Source: an uncultured Treponema sp.
GTDB taxonomy: Bacteria > Spirochaetota > Spirochaetia > Treponematales > Treponemataceae
Assembly (NCBI GenBank): GCA_945833725.1
Contig: CAMAFU010000115.1
Location: 1 to 6,283 of the forward strand
Direction: 5' to 3'
DNA length: 6,283 bases
Below, one piece after another: positions 1-5,952 of this stretch (position 1 is the stretch's first letter; every line of letters starts with the position of its first letter). The translations under genes and the position numbers were made by a program. The notes beneath the pieces are model-generated. The model searched no databases, was not told where the DNA came from, and was given only the letters and a program-made list of their open reading frames with translations.

Positions 1-1
1 C

Positions 2-118
2 AGAAATCTGCTCCTTACAGTTCAAAATATTCTTGGCAGCAAATACAAGGTCGCCAACTATATAGACAGCGAAACCTCATTGCAGTCTGTAAATCACTTT
101 ATTTTTGAGAAACAATAA
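2..118 (+). CDS. C-terminal fragment of an unidentified protein, possibly glutamate racemase
   Basis: This is an open frame entering from the left edge and ending at a TAA at 116-118; only the last 38 residues are visible. It starts RNLLLTVQNILG and ends SVNHFIFEKQ. The following gene's ATG comes immediately after its stop codon, with no spare base. That arrangement supports a real gene in the same transcript as its neighbour, because the other two frames give no comparable junction. The identity is uncertain. The pattern of an amphipathic helix, then NILG, then a strand ending in YIDS and a final helix resembles the C-terminus of glutamate racemase (MurI), where a Leu-rich helix after the GCTHY motif is followed by a strand ending in IDS. 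No catalytic residue lies inside the window to confirm this, so the name is only a suggestion. Confidence 0.6.
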   Translation, partial: RNLLLTVQNILGSKYKVANYIDSETSLQSVNHFIFEKQ

Positions 119-796
119 ATGTATATTTCAGACACAACAGACGATTCAACTTTAAAAAATCTTGATGAAGCAAAAATTCTTGTTGTTTCAGACAGTCACT
201 TTCAAAAAGAAAATTTGTACTCAGCCATAACAAGGCACGGAAAGGAGTGTAATGCCCTTATTTTTCTTGGAGATGGAATTGAAGATCTGGCAGAAATTAT
301 GGAAGAAGAATTTTTCCTTAAAGAAACAGACAGAACCATTCCAGAAAATATTTTTTTTGTTAAAGGAAACGGCGATTCTGCCCGGCTGAATCTGTGCTTT
401 GAAGGGGAAACCATAAGGGAAGTAACTCCCGTAAAAACAATTACTGTTTCCGGCAAAAAACTCATGATTACCCATGGCCATACATTTGAAATATTCTGCC
501 TGGATTATGTTCAAAAAAATGAAGAAAATTCAAAACTCACCGTAATAAACCCGCCAAAATTCAATTTTTATACAGATACCGAAGTTTATTTTCAGTATCT
601 AAAGAAAAACCATATTGACGGCGGATTTTTCGGTCATACCCATGTACCGTTTTTTAAGGAACAGTCAGGAATTTTTTTAATAAATCCAGGGAGCATTTCC
701 CGCCCCCGGAAAAACTCAAAAAAAAGTTATGCAGTTTTTACGGTAAAAAAACATTCACCTTCTTTAACGCTGGAATTTTTTACCCTCGATTCGTAA
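119..796 (+). CDS. YfcE/MJ0936-family metallophosphoesterase
   Basis: A 225-residue calcineurin-like phosphoesterase of the YfcE/MJ0936 type, predicted to be a soluble two-metal phosphodiesterase with unknown natural substrate. All family motifs appear in order: SDSH at 24-27 (metal ligands D25, H27), LGDG at 50-53 (D52), KGNGD at 82-86 (N84; the family usually has GNCD), THGH at 118-121 (H119), GHTH at 172-175 (H173, H175) and the closing NPGS at 189-192. It is longer than typical members (about 160-185 residues). The extra length lies in an 18-residue lead before the first strand and in a stretch of about 50 residues between HGH and GHTH that includes a PPKFNFY segment. No signal peptide or membrane segment is seen. 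The chosen ATG abuts the upstream stop codon with only a weak GAGAA-type ribosome site, suggesting translational coupling. It converges on ffh with a 13-bp gap. Confidence 0.9.
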   Translation: MYISDTTDDSTLKNLDEAKILVVSDSHFQKENLYSAITRHGKECNALIFLGDGIEDLAEIMEEEFFLKETDRTIPENIFFVKGNGDSARLNLCFEGETIREVTPVKTITVSGKKLMITHGHTFEIFCLDYVQKNEENSKLTVINPPKFNFYTDTEVYFQYLKKNHIDGGFFGHTHVPFFKEQSGIFLINPGSISRPRKNSKKSYAVFTVKKHSPSLTLEFFTLDS

Positions 797-809
797 ATCA
801 ACGGCATTT

Positions 810-2147
810 TTATTTAAACATTCCCATTCCCTGCATAAGTTTTGCCTGCATTCCCTTATTGCGGCTAAGTTTTTTCATTGTAAGGCGTGTTTTTTCAAAC
901 TGCTTTAGAAGCTTATTTACCTCTGCTACAGAAGTTCCGCTTCCTTTTGCAATTCTTTTCCGGCGGCTTGGGCCAATAATAAGATAATTTTTCCGTTCTT
1001 TTTTTGTCATGGCCTGAATAATAGCCTTCTGGTGCTTCATGCCAGACATATCCAGCCTGCTTTCGTCTATTTGACCTGCAAGACCGGGAATCATTTCCAT
1101 AATTGAAGACAGACTTCCCATTTTGTTAACTCTGTCAAACTGATCCAGCATATCATCCAGAGTAAAATCATTCCGGGCCATTTTTTCTTCAAGGCGACGG
1201 GCTTCCTGTTCATCAACAGTTTCCTGAGCTTTTTCAACAAGACTTACAATGTCGCCCATGCCCAAAATACGGCTGGCAATACGATCAGGATGAAAAGGTT
1301 CCAAATCTTCTGTTTTTTCGCCAGTACCAATAAAATACACAGGCTTGTCTATAATTGTTTTTAACGAAAGAGCCGCACCACCACGGGCATCGGAATCGAA
1401 CTTTGTAAGGATAATACCGGTAAGACCTGTCTGCTCATCAAAAGATTTTGCAATGTCAACGGCATTCTGACCTGTCATGGCATCTGCAACAAGAATTGTT
1501 TCTATAACATCACATTCTTTTTTTATTGCAGAAAGTTCTTTCATCATGTCTTCATCAATTTGAAGACGGCCGGCAGTATCAATTATTACTGTATCGAAAC
1601 CGTTTTTCTTTGCAAAAGCAACACCGTTTTTAGAAACCTTAACGCCATCTTTTGCTCCATCTTCAGAATAAACAGTTACGCCTATTTTTTCGCCTAAAGT
1701 TTTTAACTGTTCTACAGCAGCCGGCCTTACAAGATCGCAGGCAACTAAAAGAGGTTTTCTGCCGTCTTTTTTAAGGCGAAAAGCAAGTTTATGGGCAGCC
1801 GTAGTTTTACCGGCACCCTGAAGACCTGCCAGAAGAATTACAGACTGAGTATCTGTGCCTTTTAAATTTAAGTCTTTTTTTTCGTCGCCCAACAGCTTTA
1901 CAATTCTGTCGTAAATAATTTTTACAAACTGCTGACCGGGATTTACCGAACGAAGAACTTTTTCACCTTTTGCTTCTTCAACAGTTGCATTAACAAAGCG
2001 GCGGACAACACGAAGATTAACATCGGCCTCCAAAAGAGCCATTTTTATCTGTTCAACAGTTTCTTCAATGTTTTTTTCTGTGATGGTAGACTTTCCGCTT
2101 ATAGTCTTAACAATATTACTAAATGTACCAGTTATTTTTTCCAGCAT
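810..2147 (-). CDS. ffh: Signal recognition particle GTPase Ffh (SRP54)
   Basis: Ffh is the protein part of the signal recognition particle. With SRP RNA it binds hydrophobic nascent chains on ribosomes and delivers them to the receptor FtsY at the inner membrane. The 445 residues are full length for the family. The N domain (about 1-85) carries ALLEADV at 37-43. The G domain has the P-loop GLQGAGKTT at 108-116, the CDLVRPAA segment at 137-144, DTAGR at 190-194, the guanine-recognition TKFD at 248-251 (most homologues have TKLD) followed by SDARGG, and FIGTGE at 272-277. The M domain begins near 326, with the finger-loop segment MGSLSSIMEMIPG at 343-355, the RNA-binding stretch SRRKRIAKGSGTS at 394-406 and a Met-rich tail MQGMGMFK. 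The ATG at 2147-2145 is preceded by GGAAG with 9-nt spacing. It follows gpsA after 41 bp and is probably co-transcribed with it. No defect is seen. Confidence 0.98.
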   Translation of the reverse strand: MLEKITGTFSNIVKTISGKSTITEKNIEETVEQIKMALLEADVNLRVVRRFVNATVEEAKGEKVLRSVNPGQQFVKIIYDRIVKLLGDEKKDLNLKGTDTQSVILLAGLQGAGKTTAAHKLAFRLKKDGRKPLLVACDLVRPAAVEQLKTLGEKIGVTVYSEDGAKDGVKVSKNGVAFAKKNGFDTVIIDTAGRLQIDEDMMKELSAIKKECDVIETILVADAMTGQNAVDIAKSFDEQTGLTGIILTKFDSDARGGAALSLKTIIDKPVYFIGTGEKTEDLEPFHPDRIASRILGMGDIVSLVEKAQETVDEQEARRLEEKMARNDFTLDDMLDQFDRVNKMGSLSSIMEMIPGLAGQIDESRLDMSGMKHQKAIIQAMTKKERKNYLIIGPSRRKRIAKGSGTSVAEVNKLLKQFEKTRLTMKKLSRNKGMQAKLMQGMGMFK

Positions 2148-2156
2148 AATAAATTA

Positions 2157-2161
2157 CTTCC
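2157..2161 (-). promoter_or_regulatory. Ribosome binding site of ffh
   Basis: The - strand reads GGAAG, then 9 nt of A/T-rich sequence, then the ffh ATG. The site lies in the 41-bp gap after the gpsA stop codon and supports the chosen ffh start. Confidence 0.65.
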
Positions 2162-2188
2162 AATATTTTAATTTTTGTTTTAATCCGT

Positions 2189-3250
2189 TTAATCGATTTT
2201 ACCTGTAGTCAAAAGCTTTTCTATTAACTCCGCAGGCTTAATTTCCCGATTTAAAATTTTGTACAGGCCTTCGCAAATTAAAAGCTTTAAGCCGTGCATT
2301 TTAGAAATTTCGTGAACATATTTACAGGCAACAGCACCTTCAGACAGATAACCGATTTCTCCGATTCTCGCAATTAAATCATCAAGATCTTTAAATTTTT
2401 CCAGCATATCGGTTTTTATTATGTCCTGACCAAATCTTCTGTTTCTGCCATATTTGGAACGGCATGTAACATCCAAGTCGCCTACACCGGCAATAGAAGT
2501 AAAAGTTTCAGGATGAGTAGCACCCATAGCCATTCCCAAAGTCTGAATTTCGTTTAATCCTGCTGCAAGCAAAAGACTTTCTGTATTGTCGCCAAACTGG
2601 TCGGATTTTTCGGCAAGAGCATCCAATGCACCATACACAATGGCAACAACATTTTTTGCAGCAGCACATATCTGCACGCCTATTACATCCAGAGAAGAAT
2701 AAACCATAAGACCGGGAACACGCATAAGCTCCCTGAACCTAATTGAGTTTTTTGCATTTTCAGAAGCCGCAATAAGGCCAGTTAATTTACCCATGGCAAC
2801 TTCTTCAGCATGAGAAGGACCTGAAATATAAACAAGCGACTTTCTGTAACATTCCGGAAGTACGCTTTCCAAAGTATCAAGAACAAGTTTAGGACCTGTT
2901 TCCGAAGGAATAAAGCCTTTTGTAATAACGCCTATGGTAACCCGGCCTTCCCTAACATCCTCAACATCCAAAAGCTGTTTTGCCGTAGAAGCAAGATAAA
3001 GGGAAGGAGAAGCAAGAATAAGAAATTCCTTTCCAGAAGCAACTTCTTTAATGTCGCTGGATGCAGTCATATTTTCGGAAAGAGGATATCCCGGCAGATA
3101 GCGTTTATTTTCGTGTTCTAAATTGATGGAGTCCACCACATCCTGTTCCCTTGCCCACATTTGAACTTTGTGACCGCCTCTGGCAATAGCCTGAGCAAGT
3201 CCAGATCCCCAGGCACCGGCACCAATTACACCAACAGTTTTTTCGTCCAT
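2189..3250 (-). CDS. gpsA: NAD(P)-dependent glycerol-3-phosphate dehydrogenase GpsA
   Basis: GpsA reduces dihydroxyacetone phosphate to sn-glycerol 3-phosphate in the cytoplasm, the entry point to phospholipid synthesis. The product is 353 residues, slightly above the usual 330-345. The dinucleotide-binding GAGAWGSGLA lies at 10-19, ASPS at 80-83, SGPSHAEEVA at 143-152, the catalytic lysine K199 in CAAAKNVVAI (195-204), and AGVGDLDVTC at 254-263 followed by RNRRFG at 269-274. The segment that usually reads NARAALITRG is NTESLLLAAG here (222-231). The frame stays open upstream to a TTG at 3334, but those 28 extra residues precede the Rossmann strand VGVIGAG with no family counterpart. The ATG at 3250-3248 has AGAGG with 8-nt spacing, so it is taken as the start. 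Upstream is ndk (136 bp away) and downstream ffh (41 bp). Confidence 0.97.
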   Translation of the reverse strand: MDEKTVGVIGAGAWGSGLAQAIARGGHKVQMWAREQDVVDSINLEHENKRYLPGYPLSENMTASSDIKEVASGKEFLILASPSLYLASTAKQLLDVEDVREGRVTIGVITKGFIPSETGPKLVLDTLESVLPECYRKSLVYISGPSHAEEVAMGKLTGLIAASENAKNSIRFRELMRVPGLMVYSSLDVIGVQICAAAKNVVAIVYGALDALAEKSDQFGDNTESLLLAAGLNEIQTLGMAMGATHPETFTSIAGVGDLDVTCRSKYGRNRRFGQDIIKTDMLEKFKDLDDLIARIGEIGYLSEGAVACKYVHEISKMHGLKLLICEGLYKILNREIKPAELIEKLLTTGKID

Positions 3251-3258
3251 CTTAAAAA

Positions 3259-3263
3259 CCTCT
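3259..3263 (-). promoter_or_regulatory. Ribosome binding site that fixes the gpsA start
   Basis: The - strand reads AGAGG, an 8-nt spacer TTTTTAAG, then ATG. This is the best Shine-Dalgarno sequence in the window and decides for the ATG at 3250 over the in-frame TTG 28 codons upstream, which lacks an equivalent site. Confidence 0.75.
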
Positions 3264-3284
3264 TGTTTTATTCTTAACGGAAAT

Positions 3285-3309
3285 CTCGAAAAAAAATACG
3301 CTTTTCGAG
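3285..3309. repeat. 8-bp perfect inverted repeat in the gpsA leader
   Basis: CTCGAAAA at 3285-3292 and TTTTCGAG at 3302-3309 are perfect reverse complements separated by 9 bases. In the gpsA transcript this could fold into a hairpin starting about 34 nt before the ATG and leaving the AGAGG ribosome site free. No run of U follows the second arm, so it does not look like an intrinsic terminator. A role as operator, mRNA stabiliser or accident of A/T-rich sequence cannot be told apart. Confidence 0.5.
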
Positions 3310-3334
3310 GTAATGTAAAACTCTCATATTCCAA

Positions 3335-3385
3335 TTTGCAGCAAATACTTCAAAAAAGTCTGATTTTAGAAGTATATTTTGCAAA
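3335..3385. repeat. Imperfect 17-bp inverted repeat between ndk and gpsA
   Basis: The arm TTTGCAGCAAATACTTC at 3335-3351 pairs with GAAGTATATTTTGCAAA at 3369-3385, matching at 14 of 17 positions around a 17-base loop. The distal arm begins two bases past the ndk stop codon in the direction of transcription. The distal arm also lies in a perfect 12-bp palindrome, ATTTTGCAAAAT at 3376-3387, which reaches into the ndk stop codon. Neither strand has a T-tract right after the structure, so it is not a classical terminator. It may be an mRNA hairpin at the 3' end of ndk or a binding site ahead of gpsA. Confidence 0.55.
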
Positions 3386-3386
3386 A

Positions 3387-3830
3387 TTAAAGCCAGGAAC
3401 AAAGGCTATCGTTCCAGTCGATAATTTCTTCCGGCTTAAAAAAAAGATTTATTTCCCGCACGGCACTTTCATCGCTGTCGGAAGCGTGAATAATGTTGTG
3501 ATTCGTATGGGAACAAAAATCTCCGCGAATAGTTCCGGGAGCAGCCTCCGAAGGCTTTGTACTTCCTGTAATTTTTCTAACAAGAGAAACACAGTCATCA
3601 CCTTCCCAAACCATAGCTACAACAGGTCCGCTTGTAATATATGAAACAAGTTCATCAAAAAAACTTTTTCCTTTGTGTTCTTCGTAATGGCTGAACGCAA
3701 GGTCTTTAGAAATATTCATTAATTTAAGGCCAACCAGCTTTAATCCTTTATTTTCCAAACGGGAAATAACTGCTCCGACAATTCTTCTGTCAAGAACGCC
3801 GGGTTTTAACATTGCAAAACATCTGCTCAT
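3387..3830 (-). CDS. ndk: Nucleoside diphosphate kinase
   Basis: Ndk moves the gamma phosphate of ATP to other nucleoside diphosphates through a phosphohistidine intermediate, balancing NTP and dNTP pools. The 147-residue product matches the family's 135-150. FAMLKPG lies at 5-11, the conserved SEAAPGTIRGDF at 94-105, and the active-site signature NIIHASDSDESA at 112-123, with H115 as the phosphorylated residue. After LKP the usual DGVxRGLVG is replaced by GVLDRRIVG, which I recall as a Treponema-like style. The frame extends 12 codons upstream to a TTG at 3866, but that adds an unconserved hydrophobic lead (MLIFFLYGKIKI). The ATG at 3830-3828 gives the family N-terminus. It has no clear Shine-Dalgarno sequence, and a promoter-like element ends about 7 nt before it. 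It lies 101 bp after uvrB. Confidence 0.97.
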   Translation of the reverse strand: MSRCFAMLKPGVLDRRIVGAVISRLENKGLKLVGLKLMNISKDLAFSHYEEHKGKSFFDELVSYITSGPVVAMVWEGDDCVSLVRKITGSTKPSEAAPGTIRGDFCSHTNHNIIHASDSDESAVREINLFFKPEEIIDWNDSLCSWL

Positions 3831-3837
3831 AATTTTA

Positions 3838-3866
3838 ATTTTACCATATAAGAAAAAAATCAACAA
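3838..3866 (-). promoter_or_regulatory. Candidate extended -10 promoter of ndk
   Basis: On the - strand TTGTTG (3866-3861) is followed by a 17-nt T-rich spacer that ends in TGG and then TAAAAT (3843-3838). This gives a TGn extended -10, a 5-of-6 match to TATAAT and a weak 3-of-6 match to TTGACA. Only 7 nt separate the -10 hexamer from the ndk ATG, so initiation at the usual distance would fall on or next to the start codon. In such A/T-rich sequence a chance match is quite possible. Confidence 0.4.
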
Positions 3867-3924
3867 TCAGACAATGTTTTTTATTGCCCTGACCATCTAC
3901 CCATCGAGCCACAATTTTTCTCAT
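3841..3924 (-). CDS. Possible 27-residue small ORF between uvrB and ndk
   Basis: An ATG 7 nt after the uvrB stop codon opens a frame of 27 codons beginning MRKIVARWVDGQGNKK and ending DFFLIW, closed by TAA at 3843-3841, 10 nt before the ndk ATG. It fills almost the whole 101-bp gap. The peptide is basic in its first two thirds and hydrophobic at its end. No clear Shine-Dalgarno sequence precedes it, and I recognise no family. It overlaps the candidate ndk promoter. If translated, it could let ribosomes run from uvrB to ndk, which itself lacks a ribosome site. A random open frame of this length is common, so support is weak. Confidence 0.2.
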   Translation of the reverse strand: MRKIVARWVDGQGNKKHCLIVDFFLIW

Positions 3925-3931
3925 AAAATTT

Positions 3932-5935
3932 TTACTTTTTTACGGAAAACATTTTTTCAATTTCCATAATCTGATCCCTTATGGCGGCGGCCTGTTCATA
4001 TTCCAGCCTGTCAGCACATTCCGACATTTCTTTTTTAAGAGATTCAATAAGTTTTTTCCGCTGTTTTGCATCAAAAAGATTTGAATTCTTTTTTATAAAG
4101 CCAATTTCCACTTCTGCATTTTCTTTTGCATCATTCTGCTGGCGGACAAGAATATCCTGAACAGCCTTACTAACGGTATGAGGAGTAATTCCGTGAGCTT
4201 TGTTGTATTCTTCCTGAATGTGGCGGCGACGGCTTGTTTCTTCAATCGTTTCTTTCATGGCAGGAGTAATTGAATCAGCATACATTACGACTTTTCCGTT
4301 TTCGTTTCTTGCAGCCCTTCCAGCAATCTGAATAAGGGATGTAGTACTCCTTAAAAATCCTATTTTGTCTGCATCAAGAATGGCAATAAAACTTACTTCC
4401 GGCAGATCAATTCCTTCCCGTAAAAGGTTAATGCCAATAAGAACATCAATTTCGCCGGTACGCAATAATTTTAATATTTCAACACGCTCAAAAGTATCGA
4501 TTTCAGAATGAATATATTTTACCTTTAAGTTTAATCCCTGAAGATAATCGCTTAAATCTTCCGCCATTTTTTTTGTTAAGGTTAAAATTAAACTCCGCTC
4601 ACCTTTTTCGATTCTGGCCTTAACTTCTTTATAAATATCTTCCATCTGACCTTCGGAAGGTCTTACATCAATTTCAGGATCCAAAAGCCCTGTAGGACGA
4701 ATAATCTGCTCCACCACCTGACTTGACTGTGCAATTTCTTCTTTTCGGGGAGTTGCCGTAACATAAATTACCTGATTAAGTTTCTTTTGAATTTCATCAA
4801 ACTTCATAGGCCTGTTATCCAGTGCAGAAGGAAGCCGGAATCCAAAATCAATAAGGTTCTGCTTGCGGCTTCTGTCTCCTTCGTACATGGCACCAAGCTG
4901 AGGAACAGTAACATGAGCTTCATCAATAAGACATAAAAAATCATCGGGAAAATAATGAAGCAGAGTTGCCGGACATTCACCTTTTTTTCGGCCGGAAATT
5001 GGACCTGAATAATTTTCAATTCCAGAGCAATACCCCATTTCCTTCATCATTTCTACATCGTATGTTGTGCGGGTTTTTATTCTTTCTGCTTCCAGAGGCT
5101 TACGGGCAAGTTCAAACATTTTAACCTGCTCCTCCATTTCTTCCATAATTTTATCTGCCGCAGAAAAAAGCTGGTCTTTTGGAACAACAAAGTGCTTTGA
5201 AGGATAAAACTGCATTTCGTCCAGTTCTTCTTCAACTTCCCTTGTAATAACATTAAAACGCTGAATTGAAGCAATTTCATCAAAATCTAAAAGAATTCTA
5301 TAAGCCGTATCTGTTTCCATGTAGGGAGGATAAACTTCAATAACATCCCCACGAATACGAAAATTTCCCCTTTCCAGCACCATATCGTTCCGCTCATACT
5401 GAATTGCCGTCATATCCATGGAAAATTTACGGGAATCAAAAATTTCTCCCTTTTCAATATGAACACGCATTTCCTTGTACAAATCCGGCATTCCCAGCCC
5501 ATAAATGCAGCTTACAGTAGCAACAACAACCACATCCCGCCTTTCCATAAGGGAATATGTGGCTTTAAGCCGCAGATTGTCAATTTCTCTGTTTATGGAA
5601 GCATCTTTTTCGATATAAAGATCCCGGGCAGGTACATAGGCTTCCGGCTGATAATAATCGTAATAAGAAACAAAATATTCAACGGCATTGTTAGGAAAAA
5701 ACGACTTGAATTCCCGGTAAAGCTGGGCAGAAAGAGTTTTATTGTGACTTATAATAAGGGTTGGCCGCTGAACTTTTTCTATAATTTTTGCCATTGTAAA
5801 AGTTTTGCCGGAACCTGTAACACCTTTTAAAGTCTGGAATCTGTCGCCCCGTAAAAAACCATCCGCCAGTTTTTCAATAGCCTGAGCCTGATCGCCGCTG
5901 GGCTCAAAAGGACTTTCAACTTTAAATTTTCTCAT
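3932..5935 (-). CDS. uvrB: Excinuclease ABC subunit UvrB
   Basis: UvrB is the damage-verifying helicase-like subunit of nucleotide excision repair. It is loaded on DNA with UvrA, inserts a beta-hairpin at the lesion and recruits UvrC for incision. The 667 residues match the family length. Walker A GVTGSGKTFTMA lies at 38-49, the beta-hairpin YYDYYQPEAYVP at 91-102, Walker B IDEAH at 337-341 (most UvrB proteins have DESH), VTATP at 392-396, LLREGIDLPEV at 504-514, and QIAGRAARN at 536-544, which keeps the motif VI Gln, Gly and Arg residues. The C-terminal UVR helical hairpin, which binds UvrC, spans about 626-661 and includes LEYEQAAAIRDQI. The ATG at 5935-5933 fits the family start (FxxxSPFEPSGDQ). 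It follows the permease gene by 15 bp. The ribosome site overlaps that gene's stop codon, indicating co-transcription and likely coupling. No SOS-type operator is visible before it. Confidence 0.98.
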   Translation of the reverse strand: MRKFKVESPFEPSGDQAQAIEKLADGFLRGDRFQTLKGVTGSGKTFTMAKIIEKVQRPTLIISHNKTLSAQLYREFKSFFPNNAVEYFVSYYDYYQPEAYVPARDLYIEKDASINREIDNLRLKATYSLMERRDVVVVATVSCIYGLGMPDLYKEMRVHIEKGEIFDSRKFSMDMTAIQYERNDMVLERGNFRIRGDVIEVYPPYMETDTAYRILLDFDEIASIQRFNVITREVEEELDEMQFYPSKHFVVPKDQLFSAADKIMEEMEEQVKMFELARKPLEAERIKTRTTYDVEMMKEMGYCSGIENYSGPISGRKKGECPATLLHYFPDDFLCLIDEAHVTVPQLGAMYEGDRSRKQNLIDFGFRLPSALDNRPMKFDEIQKKLNQVIYVTATPRKEEIAQSSQVVEQIIRPTGLLDPEIDVRPSEGQMEDIYKEVKARIEKGERSLILTLTKKMAEDLSDYLQGLNLKVKYIHSEIDTFERVEILKLLRTGEIDVLIGINLLREGIDLPEVSFIAILDADKIGFLRSTTSLIQIAGRAARNENGKVVMYADSITPAMKETIEETSRRRHIQEEYNKAHGITPHTVSKAVQDILVRQQNDAKENAEVEIGFIKKNSNLFDAKQRKKLIESLKKEMSECADRLEYEQAAAIRDQIMEIEKMFSVKK

Positions 5936-5947
5936 AAAAACAAATTT

Positions 5948-5952
5948 CCCCT
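5948..5952 (-). promoter_or_regulatory. Ribosome binding site of uvrB overlapping the upstream stop codon
   Basis: The - strand reads TAGGGGAAATTTG, in which the permease stop TAG supplies the first two bases of AGGGG. The spacer to the uvrB ATG is 12 nt, longer than usual. The overlap suggests that ribosomes finishing the permease gene help start uvrB. Confidence 0.5.

Noticed and set aside
351..358. Run of eight T in the phosphoesterase gene as a phase-variable tract
   Set aside because: Short homopolymers are common in this A/T-rich sequence, the frame is intact and the product is a cytoplasmic enzyme, not a surface protein.
202..514. Two - strand ORFs of 87 and 97 codons inside the phosphoesterase gene
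   Set aside because: Both are antisense shadows of a gene with a complete set of metal-binding motifs.
3273..3326. 17-codon leader-peptide-like ORF (starts MRVLHYLEKR, - strand) before gpsA
   Set aside because: It has no properly spaced ribosome site, no run of regulatory codons and no attached terminator, so attenuation is not supported.
3251..3334. N-terminal extension of GpsA from a TTG start
   Set aside because: The 28 added residues precede the conserved VGVIGAG strand and have no family counterpart; the ATG at 3250 has a strong AGAGG site at 8 nt.
3336..3644. 102-codon + strand ORF
   Set aside because: It lies mostly antisense to ndk, starts in the inverted-repeat gap and shows no domain; it reads as a shadow of a well-supported gene.
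3831..3866. N-terminal extension of Ndk from a TTG start
   Set aside because: It adds a low-complexity hydrophobic lead not found in the family; the ATG at 3830 gives the expected N-terminus.
3882..3915. Possible terminator after uvrB
   Set aside because: Attempted pairing of TTGTGGC with GGCAA-type ends gives only about 3 consecutive pairs, so no stable stem is supported.
4804..5283. Two short - strand ORFs (71 and 68 codons) in another frame of uvrB
   Set aside because: They are out-of-frame readings of uvrB with no domain or ribosome site.
5459..5830. 123-codon + strand ORF inside uvrB
   Set aside because: It is antisense to conserved UvrB motifs including the beta-hairpin and Walker A, has no recognisable motif and is explained by codon bias of uvrB.
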